Position numbers and translations under genes: made by a program. 64,000 nt of DNA from Massilia antarctica (lineage in GTDB: Bacteria; Pseudomonadota; Gammaproteobacteria; Burkholderiales; Burkholderiaceae_D), in the NCBI RefSeq assembly GCF_015689335.1, contig NZ_CP065053.1:6014001-6078000 (forward strand). Direction: 5' to 3'. This document shows positions 27,496-36,133 of this stretch, in pieces. How positions within the stretch are numbered: position 1 is the first letter of the stretch; each line of letters opens with the position of its first letter. The notes under the pieces are model-generated. The model ran no database searches and had not been told where the DNA came from. It saw nothing but the letters and a program-made list of their open reading frames with translations.

Positions 27496-28692
27496 TTACG
27501 CCACCTGCACCGCCTGGCGCGTCGCCATCAGGCTCAGGCGCCAGCACAGGAAGCTCAGCACGAGCGAGCCGCCCACCCCGCATGCCAGTTTCAGCGCGCT
27601 GTCGAACAGCAGCGGCGCCAGCATGCCCGACACCAGCGCAAACGCCGTCATCTGGATGAACGACATCATCGACGAGGCCAGTCCGCGGTTGTCCGGAAAC
27701 AGCGACAAGGCGCCAACCTGGATCGCCGGCATCGCCACCGCCAGCCCGAAGGTGTACACCGCCAGCGGCAGCACCGCCCACGGCACCGCCGCCACCAGCA
27801 TCACGTTGTAGGCAATGCTGATCGCGCTGCCCGCCGCCATGATGCCGAATCCCAGCCAGATCATGTTCGCCGGTGCGATCCGCGCCGCCGCCTTGCCGCC
27901 CCAGGCCGAACCGACCACCATGCCGCCGATCATCGGGATGAACAGCCAGGCGAACGCGGTTTCCGGCAGGTGCAGGATATCCATGACGAAATTGGCGGCC
28001 GAGCCGATGTACAGCGACAAGCCGCTGAACGCCAGTCCGACGGCCAAGGACAGCAGCAGGAATTGCGGATGGCGCAGCACTTTCAGATAGTTCTTGGCGA
28101 TCGCAATGCCGTGAAAGGCGTGGCGCTGCGCCTTGGGCAAGCTCTCCGGCAAGCCGCGGTACACCAGCAGCATCATCAGCGCGCCGAATCCGGCCAGGAA
28201 CACAAACGTCGCGCGCCAGCCGAAATGCACGTGCAGATAACCGCCCAGCACGGGTGCGATGGCCGGAGCCAGTCCGAACACCATCATGATGTGCGACATG
28301 ATGCGCTGCGCGTGCGCCTGGTCGTGCGAAAAGCGGTCCTGCACGATGGCTTGCCCGATCACCGAGCCGGCGCCGGCGGCCAGCCCTTGAAACGCGCGGC
28401 AGGCGAGCAGCACGCCGAAACTGGGCGCGAACACGGCGCCCAATGAGGCCAGGGTGTACACCGCCAGCGCGGCGAGGATTACCGGACGGCGTCCGAACGA
28501 ATCGGACAAGGTGCCGTAGAACAGCATCATGAACGCGAAGGTGAACAGGAACACGCTGAGCGTTTGCTGCACCGCCAGCGGACCGACGGCGAACTCGCGT
28601 CCGATCGCCGGAATGGAGGGCAGATAGGTGTCGATCGCGAGCGCGCCCACCATCCCGAGACAAGCCAAAATCACTGTTAACATTCGCTGCAT
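27496..28692 (-). CDS. Bcr/CflA family multidrug efflux transporter
   Basis: 398 residues with twelve predicted membrane helices typical of the major facilitator superfamily drug:H+ antiporter (DHA1) Bcr/CflA branch. Visible signatures are the IDTYLPSIPAIGREF opening in helix 1, motif A GTLSDSFGRRPV between helices 2 and 3, and the FGWRATFVFLAGFG segment. It probably exports small drugs or metabolites such as sulfonamides or bicyclomycin; substrate is not predictable. Confidence 0.92.
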   Translation of the reverse strand: MQRMLTVILACLGMVGALAIDTYLPSIPAIGREFAVGPLAVQQTLSVFLFTFAFMMLFYGTLSDSFGRRPVILAALAVYTLASLGAVFAPSFGVLLACRAFQGLAAGAGSVIGQAIVQDRFSHDQAHAQRIMSHIMMVFGLAPAIAPVLGGYLHVHFGWRATFVFLAGFGALMMLLVYRGLPESLPKAQRHAFHGIAIAKNYLKVLRHPQFLLLSLAVGLAFSGLSLYIGSAANFVMDILHLPETAFAWLFIPMIGGMVVGSAWGGKAAARIAPANMIWLGFGIMAAGSAISIAYNVMLVAAVPWAVLPLAVYTFGLAVAMPAIQVGALSLFPDNRGLASSMMSFIQMTAFALVSGMLAPLLFDSALKLACGVGGSLVLSFLCWRLSLMATRQAVQVA

Positions 28693-28804
28693 GCCAGACG
28701 GGCCTTATTCAAGAACGGCACCGCGACAGTGCGGGAAACCGAGCCCGCAATTTTACCGGCATTTTGGAAACGTCACCGGCGCCGCCGCGAATGTCCCGCC
28801 CCCC

Positions 28805-29539
28805 CTACTTTGCGCCTGCCAGGCGCGCTTCGATGCGCTCGGCGGGAATATAGCCCGGCGACTTGGTATTGGACGGGAACAGGATCGCCGGCGTGCCGTT
28901 CAGGCGCAGCTTGTGAAACAGGGCGGCGTTGCGTTCGAGCGAGGTGGCGCACTCGGCGGGGGCCGGCAGCGGGCTGTTGTCGGTCATGTGCTCCACCCAG
29001 GTCTTGGCCGGGTCGGGCGAACACAGGATCGCCGTCGACTTGGAAGCCGAATCGGCCGCCATGACCGGCACCAAAAAGGTGTACACGGTCAGGTTGTCCA
29101 CTTTTTTCAGTTCGCCCATGAGCTTGCGGCAATAGCCGCAATTCGGATCCTCGAAGGTGGCGATCACGCGCGCGCCATCGCCGCGCACGGTCTTGATCGC
29201 ATCTTTCAGCGGCAGGTCGGCGAACACGAACTTGCCGAGCTCGTCATTGCGCTGTTCGGTCAGGTTTTCCTGGGTGCGGGTATCGATCGCGGTCACGTCG
29301 AACAGCACGAAGGAACCGGTCTTGTCGGTATAAACCAGGCCGCGCGGCGTGACCACTTCCAGCAGGGTGCCGAATTTACTTGGTGAAATTTTCTCGATGG
29401 GCACGGTGCCCAGCAAGGGCATGATGGCTTTTTCGACGTCGGCATACGGCTTGGCGGGTGCGGCTGGTGCGGCGGCATGGACCGAACCGCCCAGGGCCAG
29501 GCCGAGCAAGGCTGCCGGCAGGCTTAATTTGACTAACAT
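28805..29539 (-). CDS. dsbC: Periplasmic thiol:disulfide isomerase DsbC
   Basis: 244 residues from the ATG at 29539; the frame extends upstream without support. Signal peptide to about residue 22 (VHA-A), N-terminal dimerisation domain (ISPSKFGTLLEVVTPRGLVYTD), then a thioredoxin domain with the active-site pair Cys134/Cys137 in DPNCGYCRKL and the cis-Pro loop NGTPAILF. It rearranges wrong disulfides in exported proteins. Its neighbour downstream of the same strand order, the M19 protein, is very Cys-rich, a possible client. Confidence 0.92.
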   Translation of the reverse strand: MLVKLSLPAALLGLALGGSVHAAAPAAPAKPYADVEKAIMPLLGTVPIEKISPSKFGTLLEVVTPRGLVYTDKTGSFVLFDVTAIDTRTQENLTEQRNDELGKFVFADLPLKDAIKTVRGDGARVIATFEDPNCGYCRKLMGELKKVDNLTVYTFLVPVMAADSASKSTAILCSPDPAKTWVEHMTDNSPLPAPAECATSLERNAALFHKLRLNGTPAILFPSNTKSPGYIPAERIEARLAGAK

Positions 29540-29635
29540 GGTGCTCCAGACATCAGGTGGATTGGCGGGAAAAGCGCAGCGCCGCACCACCGGCCAAAGC
29601 CAGTGCTGCGGCGCGCGCCGTGCATGAACGGTAGC

Positions 29636-32401
29636 TTAGGGCACCGAGGTACTCTTGGCAACCGCTTGCTCCCACATGCGGATATAACTTTCGGCCGAAT
29701 TCATCAGCGGCGTCAGGTCAGGCTGGCGCAAGCCCTGGGTGCGCAGGTCCGCGATAAAGTCGGGCAGCATGCCGATATGCGCCAGGCCATCGCCATTGAT
29801 GTCGAACGTGCGCTCGCCGATCTTGCTGCGGCCGAGGAGCGCGGGGCTGCCCTTGACCGCAATGCTCAGCGGGTACTGGGTTGGATTGATCTGGGCGGCG
29901 CCAATCTCCTTCTGGAAGAAGCAGCCGTCGACGCCGAAACGCGGCGCCGGCTCGCCGGCAAAGCCGTTGAAGTCGGTGCTGAATCCAATCCGGCCGTTCG
30001 GCCCGGCCAGCGACAGCAGGTGCAGATAGGTCTGGGCGAAAGTCTGCGACGTGCCGCCGCAATCGTGCGCCACCACCGGCAAGCCGGCACGGTGCGCGGT
30101 CGGCGTTTCGTCGCGGTGACCTTGCGCGGTAATCAGGGATACCATGCCGCCGCCGGCGAGGATACGCTTGACTTCCTCGTCCTTGAGGTTGCCCTCGTGA
30201 CGACGGTCGCCGCCTTGTGCCGACGCATCGACCAGGCCCACGTGACCGCTGATGACCGGATAGCCTTGCAACTCGGTCATCGCCATGGTGTCGCGGAAGG
30301 TCAGCCGGTCCATGTGGTCGACATCGATCAGCATCCCGCGCTTCATCATGCCGCGCACCAGGGCCTGGCCCGACGGCTTGAGCCCGATGCTGCCGCAGAC
30401 CTGGGAATAGCCGTCGGCCGAACAATCGTGCGAGTCGCTGTCCCAGGTGCCTGCGTTATACAGTGCGGCGCCGCCGAAAGCGTTTTCCTTGAAGTGCATC
30501 GGATGCAGATGGCGCACGCCCATGTTGAAGTACTTGGTCAGTTGGGTCTCGATAAAGGCGGCGTCGCAGTTCTTGACGCCGTCGCCGAAGGCACCGTCCT
30601 TGTCGGAATAGCAGTCGAACAGGTGATCGACCTCCATGCCCAGTACCACCGCCAGCTTGCCCTGGGCGTTGACGGCACGCGCTTCGGCCGGGGTCTTGAC
30701 GATGCGGTACCATCCCAGGCCCGCGCCGCCGGCCTTGTTGTCGATATGCTGCTGCATCCGGAACGCTTCGGCCAGCTGCAGGTCGACCGCTTCCATGTCT
30801 TCCTTGGTGCGGCCGGCGGCCTTGCCCGCGAACATGGGGACACCGAAGATATCCTGGTTGTTCACCGCGTGCATGACCATCAGGCGCATGCCGCCATCGA
30901 CCGCGCGCTTGAGCCAGTCCTCGTAGACCTGCTGGTGCGTCAGGCTGTTCCAGCGCGGCCAGCCGTCGTACGCCGGAAAGCCACCCACCTTGTGACCGGG
31001 TCCCACCAGGCCTTCGAAGGCGCCGATGACATTGGTCACGCTATCGAGCGCGCCGCCGGGGCCGTGCACCGGGTCGCACCATGGAAGCGCCTCTTCGATC
31101 GGACCGAAAGCCTTGCCCACGAACGCCCTGCCGCCGAAGCCCAGGTAGGCCATCTGGTGCGCATGGGTGTCGGCAAAGCCGGACGCCGGCGGCGCGCAGG
31201 TGCACGTCATGGCCGTCGCCCCCGCGTACAGGGAGGCCGGTTTGTCGCCGCAGGTGATCGCCTTGCCTGCGTTCGGGCCATCGTTGATCGAGCCTTTGAC
31301 GCAGGCGCCGGTCGGGAAACCCCAGTTGCCGGTGCTGTTGGCGCAAACGTCGTTGCAGCTCAATTCCACGTGGGCGGTCGACTTGACGAACGATCCGGCC
31401 GGCGCGGCGACGTTGCTGTCGTTGGCCGGGCTGCAGCTGCTGTCGAACACTTCGAATTCGCCGGTGTCGGGCGACGTGCAGCGGTTCGGCCGCTTGAAGG
31501 CGATGTCGCCGGACGGGCCGTGGATGGTGGCGCCGGTCTCCGCGCACGCCTTGGCGAACGTCAGGCCGGCGTCGGCCAGGTTATCGATATTGAGCTTGCC
31601 CGAGAAGATGCGGCGGCCCGAGTCGGAACAGCGGCCCTTGACCACGTTGGTCCAATGGGGCGAACAGCTGCTGTCGTTGACATTGAATTCGCCCCACTCG
31701 CCGGTGACTTCCTTGACGCAGCGATCCGGCTTGCTGAATGCCTGGCCGGCGATATTGGCGCTGGTATGCTGGCACGAGTAGTCCCAGTCGGTGTAGGTGT
31801 TTTCCAGGCGCGCCGTGTACAGACGCTTGCCGTTGCTGCTGCACTGCTTCTTTTCGGGCGCGCCGAAGGTCGACTGGCAGGAGCCATCCATCGAATCCCA
31901 TTCGCCCCATTCGCCGGTGCCCTTGTTCAGGCAGCGGTCGGCAAAGCGCGGCTGTTCCCAGCCGGCGATGTTGGCCACCTTGACGCTGGCGCAGGCGGTT
32001 TCCCAGCTCATGCCCGGCGGGACAAAATTGACCCGCGCCGAATATACGCGGGCGCCGAATCTGGTGTCCGAACAGGCGCCCTTCTCGACCGGATAAAACG
32101 ATGGCGCGCAGCTGGAGTCCGGCACATTCCATTCGCCCCACCAGCCATTGAACGCATAACTGACGCAGCGGTTCGGCAAGGCGGTCAGCGAGGTGCCGCC
32201 GACCTTGACGCCGACCACGCTCTTGCATATCTGGTCGAGCGTCATGTTACCGGTGTCACCCTTGATCTTGGCCGACCACTGGCGCGTGCCGTTGGCCTGG
32301 CAACTGTCCTTGACGTAGGAGTCCCACGTCGGCGCGGCGAGCGCGCCGGCCGAGCCAAGCAGCAGCACGGACAGCAACGGGAGTGTAGTTAAGCGCTTCA
32401 T
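29636..32401 (-). CDS. Secreted M19 (renal-dipeptidase-like) hydrolase with Cys-rich N-terminal repeats
   Basis: 921 residues from the ATG at 32401. Signal peptide to ~22 (ALA-A). Residues ~25-390 are a string of Cys-containing repeats of about 65-70 residues with a recurring G-E/W-W-G-E-W...DSSC motif (GWWGEWNVPDSSC, GEWGEWDSMDGSC, GEWGEFNVNDSSC, GEFEVFDSSC). The C-terminal half is a membrane-dipeptidase TIM barrel: THAH near 413 (metal His pair, HAH rather than HxD), GMEVDH, LIDVDHMD, VISGHVGLVD and a late FSTDFNGF Asp near 810. A peptidase or amidohydrolase of exported peptides is inferred. The repeats are not a domain I recognise. Confidence 0.75.
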   Translation of the reverse strand: MKRLTTLPLLSVLLLGSAGALAAPTWDSYVKDSCQANGTRQWSAKIKGDTGNMTLDQICKSVVGVKVGGTSLTALPNRCVSYAFNGWWGEWNVPDSSCAPSFYPVEKGACSDTRFGARVYSARVNFVPPGMSWETACASVKVANIAGWEQPRFADRCLNKGTGEWGEWDSMDGSCQSTFGAPEKKQCSSNGKRLYTARLENTYTDWDYSCQHTSANIAGQAFSKPDRCVKEVTGEWGEFNVNDSSCSPHWTNVVKGRCSDSGRRIFSGKLNIDNLADAGLTFAKACAETGATIHGPSGDIAFKRPNRCTSPDTGEFEVFDSSCSPANDSNVAAPAGSFVKSTAHVELSCNDVCANSTGNWGFPTGACVKGSINDGPNAGKAITCGDKPASLYAGATAMTCTCAPPASGFADTHAHQMAYLGFGGRAFVGKAFGPIEEALPWCDPVHGPGGALDSVTNVIGAFEGLVGPGHKVGGFPAYDGWPRWNSLTHQQVYEDWLKRAVDGGMRLMVMHAVNNQDIFGVPMFAGKAAGRTKEDMEAVDLQLAEAFRMQQHIDNKAGGAGLGWYRIVKTPAEARAVNAQGKLAVVLGMEVDHLFDCYSDKDGAFGDGVKNCDAAFIETQLTKYFNMGVRHLHPMHFKENAFGGAALYNAGTWDSDSHDCSADGYSQVCGSIGLKPSGQALVRGMMKRGMLIDVDHMDRLTFRDTMAMTELQGYPVISGHVGLVDASAQGGDRRHEGNLKDEEVKRILAGGGMVSLITAQGHRDETPTAHRAGLPVVAHDCGGTSQTFAQTYLHLLSLAGPNGRIGFSTDFNGFAGEPAPRFGVDGCFFQKEIGAAQINPTQYPLSIAVKGSPALLGRSKIGERTFDINGDGLAHIGMLPDFIADLRTQGLRQPDLTPLMNSAESYIRMWEQAVAKSTSVP

Positions 32402-32490
32402 CTTGAATTTTTCATCTTCTGTTTGTAAATGGAGAAATGGAGAAATGGAGAATGGAGGATGCGGTTGGCATAAACCGTCAACCGCGCCAC

Positions 32491-32580
32491 CGTCGCCCCC
32501 GCGCAGGCGGGGGCCCAAGTTCGAACCGCAGTCCATGGCGGAGTTGCGGAACCTGCCCCCCCGCCGGCGCGGGGGCGACG
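32491..32580. repeat. REP-like nested palindrome
   Basis: Perfect 14-base arms CGTCGCCCCCGCGC (32491-32504) and GCGCGGGGGCGACG (32567-32580) enclose two further GC hairpins (CCCCCGC...GCGGGGG at each side) and an imperfect central inverted repeat. The design resembles bacterial REP/BIME palindromes dispersed between genes. It separates the M19 gene from the PLC-like gene; just before it, at 32431-32458, a short GGAGAAAT direct repeat occurs. Confidence 0.7.
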
Positions 32581-32592
32581 AAGGAAATGTAC

Positions 32593-33615
32593 CTAGATGG
32601 CCAGGCGTTCGGCCGCGCGGTCGAGCAGGCGCACCACCATCGCAATCGAGTGCGGCACCATTTTCCTGGCCACGCCGCGGCGCACCGCATGGTCGTCCGA
32701 GGACAGCACCGCGCCGCCGTACTTGTACGAGAAGGTGCCGCCCTGGGTCAGCATGGCGCGGATGTCGGTCGCACCCGCCGCCAGCGGGGTGAAGTCGGCC
32801 AGCGCGGCCAGCACCAGCGCCGGGTCGTTCAGCTTCTCGCTGCCGTAGTAGTCGGTGACCCAGTTTTCCCAGCCCGAGTGGTTGTTCGCCAGGGTGCCGA
32901 AGGTGTGGTGCGGCTGCAGCAGGTCGGTGGTGTGCAGCACGAAGCCCAGGGTCTGGGCCGATGGCGCCTGCAGGAAGCGGCTGAAGAAATACTGCCCCAG
33001 GTTGTCGATCGGCTGGAACGGCATCGCCTGGTAGTCCTCGTACATGTCGCGGGTCGAATAGCTGCCCTGGCGGTAGCGCGCTTCGGTGATGCCGTAGCTG
33101 TTGTACTTGGACGCATCGCCGAACCAGCCACCCAGATTGCCCGGACCATCGTCCAGGTAATCGTTGACCAGCCAGCCCGCCGCCAGGTTATCGATGTCGC
33201 CGGCGTTTTTCATCTTGCTGTAGTTGTAGCCGCCGAAGTCGTTGCCGTGCACGTCGGCGCCCTGGGTGTGGCTCTGGAAGTGCCAGAACGAGGAATAGCG
33301 CGCCAGGCCCGAGCCGGCACCCCATACGGGCGAGGTCTGGCAGTTGCCGGTGGTGGCGCCGCAGATGTAGGTATCCTCGAAGTAGTCGACGTCGTGCGCG
33401 CCCTGCCCGATGACGGCGGCGAATTGGTCCATCGTGTAGCCGGCCCTGGTCACGCCGGCGAGCAGCTTGGCGTATTTGGTCTGGGCCGGGTGGGTCTTCA
33501 TGAATTGCACTGCGTCGAGCACGATCTGGCGGTGCGTTTCGGTGTTCCACGCCTTGGCGGGGAGGCAGGCGGCCATGGCGAGTGCCAGCGGTACCAGCTT
33601 GATTGCTGCTTTCAT
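32593..33615 (-). CDS. Secreted zinc-dependent phospholipase C / P1-nuclease-like protein
   Basis: 340 residues. The signal peptide ends at AKA so that the mature protein would begin with Trp23 (WNTETHRQIV); an N-terminal Trp that binds zinc with its free amino group is the hallmark of the bacterial PLC/S1-P1 nuclease fold. Further candidate ligands are His in THRQ, GAHDVDYFED, WHFQSHTQG and LHTTDLLQPHH, in the expected order. It could be a phospholipase C or a nuclease. It is probably cotranscribed with the two upstream exported-protein genes; 30 bases separate it from the preceding one. Confidence 0.75.
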   Translation of the reverse strand: MKAAIKLVPLALAMAACLPAKAWNTETHRQIVLDAVQFMKTHPAQTKYAKLLAGVTRAGYTMDQFAAVIGQGAHDVDYFEDTYICGATTGNCQTSPVWGAGSGLARYSSFWHFQSHTQGADVHGNDFGGYNYSKMKNAGDIDNLAAGWLVNDYLDDGPGNLGGWFGDASKYNSYGITEARYRQGSYSTRDMYEDYQAMPFQPIDNLGQYFFSRFLQAPSAQTLGFVLHTTDLLQPHHTFGTLANNHSGWENWVTDYYGSEKLNDPALVLAALADFTPLAAGATDIRAMLTQGGTFSYKYGGAVLSSDDHAVRRGVARKMVPHSIAMVVRLLDRAAERLAI

Positions 33616-33645
33616 GCGAGGTTTCCTTCGGTGGTGGTGAGTAAA

Positions 33646-35010
33646 TTATTGGTTTTGCTTGCGCGGGATTGCCGCCGCGGCGCTGGCGCCCTGCGCGATG
33701 CGCAGCCCGGCGCGCACGACTTCGCGCTCGTCGATGACCAGGCCGCGCTGCTGGCGGTGCAGCAGGCCGACCCGGCTCTGGTCGAGCAGGCTCAGGTCGC
33801 GCAGTTCGTACTGCCCGCGCACGCCGGCCAGCAAGGCCGCGTCGTACCCCAGTTCGATGTTGCCGGCGCCCGGCTCCAGCCAAGCCGCCGAATGCGCCAC
33901 GGCCACCGGCGCCATGGCGCCATTGACCATGCCATACAGGAGCGCGCGCACTTCGTAACGCCCGCCGGCGCCGACTTCCACGCCGAAGCGCGCGACCAGT
34001 TTGTCGGTCTGGTCGATCAGGTTGACGTTGCCATCGAAGCGCGCCTGTGGCATGGCGACCGCCACGCCCAGGCGCAGGTTACGCTTCACGGCAAGGTTGC
34101 CGCTGCCCGCTTCGGCCGCCGCCCTCACCTCCCACAGGCCGGGCGCCGGATTCTCGTCGGCGTCGATGCGGTGGCGCGCGCTCAGCAGGCCGTCGCGGCC
34201 GCGCTTGAACTCCAGCGGGAAGGTGCGTCCGGCGGGCGAGACCAGCACGGCGGCCATCTTGTCGACGGTGCGGCGTTGCATGCCGGCGGTGTCGCCCAGC
34301 GCAGCCGGTTCCAGCGCGTCGGCGTGGATTACCAGTTCCTGGCCGTGCAGGTACTCGGCCGCCTCGGTGCGCAGGGTCAGCGCGACCGCGCTCGCCGGTT
34401 CGGCCACGTTGACCAGGTAGCGCGCGCCCGCATCGGCGGCGGGGGCATCGGCGCGCAAGGTGAAGCTGCCGGCGCCCAGCGACGGATGCAGGCGGAACGC
34501 CGACGTGCCCTGGGCGAAGCCGTGGCCGGCCTTGGCCAGGCGGTCGGCATCGACCAGCATGTCCATGCCGGCGCCGTTATTGAAATCCTTGCCTTGGGCG
34601 GTGCGCACGCGGATGGCGCGCGGATCGATCGGCTTGGCGCCGCGCGCGCTGGCTGCGGCGGTCGGCTGGACCCGGATCACGGCCTGCGGCGCGCTGGTGC
34701 GGATCGCCACGCCGGCGGCCAGTTCGGCCGCGCTGATGTCGGTGTAGTACTCGCGGCTTTCGCCGACAAAAGGCGCGCTCTTGGCCAGCGGCTGCGTGCC
34801 GGCGGCCCAGCTCACGGCGACCGCGTCGCGCCGGCTCTCGGGCGCCGCGATCGCCATGCCCAGGCGGCTGGAGCGGGCCAGCGCAGCTGGAGCGGCAAGG
34901 TCGCCGGCCTGGGCCGGCAACAGCTCAAGGCGGCTGGCCGCGCCAGCGCTGGCGCAAAACGTGCCCAGCAAGACGGGCAGGAGGAAGGACAGTTGGTGTT
35001 TGGTAGACAT
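33646..35010 (-). CDS. Exported protein of unknown function, Ig-like (possibly DUF4785)
   Basis: 454 residues from the ATG at 35010; the open frame extends into the upstream lipase gene but out of its frame. Signal peptide ends near residue 24 (ASAGAA). No catalytic motif was seen; the sequence is beta-strand rich with Ala/Arg/Val alternation (AVLVSPAGRTFPLEFKRGRDG, GLWEVRAAAEAG, RYEVRALLYG), suggesting stacked immunoglobulin-like domains. The middle block recalls DUF4785 proteins, a tentative match. Lies 16 bases after the lipase gene and 30 before the PLC-like gene, so a joint secreted function is likely. Confidence 0.6.
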   Translation of the reverse strand: MSTKHQLSFLLPVLLGTFCASAGAASRLELLPAQAGDLAAPAALARSSRLGMAIAAPESRRDAVAVSWAAGTQPLAKSAPFVGESREYYTDISAAELAAGVAIRTSAPQAVIRVQPTAAASARGAKPIDPRAIRVRTAQGKDFNNGAGMDMLVDADRLAKAGHGFAQGTSAFRLHPSLGAGSFTLRADAPAADAGARYLVNVAEPASAVALTLRTEAAEYLHGQELVIHADALEPAALGDTAGMQRRTVDKMAAVLVSPAGRTFPLEFKRGRDGLLSARHRIDADENPAPGLWEVRAAAEAGSGNLAVKRNLRLGVAVAMPQARFDGNVNLIDQTDKLVARFGVEVGAGGRYEVRALLYGMVNGAMAPVAVAHSAAWLEPGAGNIELGYDAALLAGVRGQYELRDLSLLDQSRVGLLHRQQRGLVIDEREVVRAGLRIAQGASAAAAIPRKQNQ

Positions 35011-35026
35011 GTTTGATGAGTCCCGG

Positions 35027-35899
35027 TTACAGATCATTGCGCAGGAGAGCGTCGAGGCCGAAGCAAGGGCGGCGGCTCTGGTTGTGCGACAGTGTCTCGC
35101 CGCCCAGCCTGGTCTTGTCCTGGAACCAGGTACTGCCCGCGCCGGCCTGGCTGGCGCACGACAGGAAACCGTCCGAGCAGGCCGGCAGCCATGCCTGGGT
35201 GATTTCCAGCCCGAGCTGGGTGGGATAGCCGCCGCAGTAGCTGGCGCTGTCGAAGACCATGGTCTTGACGTCGGTGCCGACCACCGCATAGAAGTTCTTG
35301 GGCAGCGCCGGGCGGCCGGCGGTGCCGTACATCCAGGTGGCGTTGTAGTTCGCCATCCAGCTGACCTGCTGCATGCGCACCGCGTCCGACTGTTGGCCCA
35401 GCAGCCAGCCGAGCGAGGATTCGAAGACATTGCCGCTGATGGTGGCGTCGGCCAGCGGGGTGCCCAGGGACGACGGCGCCAGCGCGTTGACCCAGCGGAT
35501 GGTCTTGATGATGCCGGGGAAGCGGCTGTCCTGGGTCGGGTTAGACATCAGCCAGCGCATCATGTTGCCGCCGTGGGAGTGGGTCTCGACCACCAGGTCG
35601 GTGATGTTGTTGGCGGCGATGAAGGCGCTCAGCTGCTTGCCGAGGCAGCCGCTCGCCTCCGGCGCCCAAGCGTACTTCGAGAAGTCGCAGGCCACCACCA
35701 CGTACAGCGCGGGATTGGGCAAGCCCTTGCGCACCGCGTCGATCATCTCCCGGGTCCAGTATTCATTGGTGGCGTCGGGGTGGTTGCCGGTGCCGTGCAC
35801 GAATGCCACGCCGGTGTTGCCAGCGCTGGCCGCCAGAGGAAAAGCCGCCGCCAGCGCCAGTGCGCAAAGGCGCGCGCGCCATCGCTCGTTCAGTACCAT
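35027..35899 (-). CDS. Secreted lipase/esterase-like alpha/beta hydrolase
   Basis: 290 residues with a signal peptide to about residue 26 (AASA-G). The oxyanion segment FVHGTGNH follows immediately, as in bacterial lipases. The probable nucleophile elbow is ETHSHGGNMM, where Thr replaces the usual first Gly of G-x-S-x-G. Acid and base residues lie later, candidates being VVGTDVKTM and a C-terminal His (LSHNQS). Four or more Cys in the C-terminal half suggest disulfides. First gene of a three-gene exported-hydrolase operon. Substrate unknown. Confidence 0.75.
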   Translation of the reverse strand: MVLNERWRARLCALALAAAFPLAASAGNTGVAFVHGTGNHPDATNEYWTREMIDAVRKGLPNPALYVVVACDFSKYAWAPEASGCLGKQLSAFIAANNITDLVVETHSHGGNMMRWLMSNPTQDSRFPGIIKTIRWVNALAPSSLGTPLADATISGNVFESSLGWLLGQQSDAVRMQQVSWMANYNATWMYGTAGRPALPKNFYAVVGTDVKTMVFDSASYCGGYPTQLGLEITQAWLPACSDGFLSCASQAGAGSTWFQDKTRLGGETLSHNQSRRPCFGLDALLRNDL

Positions 35900-36133
35900 A
35901 TTGTTGTCTCCCTGTTGTTATCGTCAGTAAGCTACGACCGGGCCATGGTTGGCCGGCCGCCGTTTACGCAGGGGAGGAAAAACTGAGTCGTCCGTCCGCG
36001 CATCGGGGATTGCTACGATGCATCAGACGGAGTTACCGATTGAATACGGATGGAGGATGTCGGTTAAAATGTATTAAAACTACAACAACGTTAGCCGATG
36101 GGGGAGCGGAGAAAGGGAAGGACTGGGCGCTGC

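Noticed and set aside
29603..32392. Plus-strand frame of 929 codons opposite the M19 gene
   Set aside because: No domain or start signal; shadow of the real gene.
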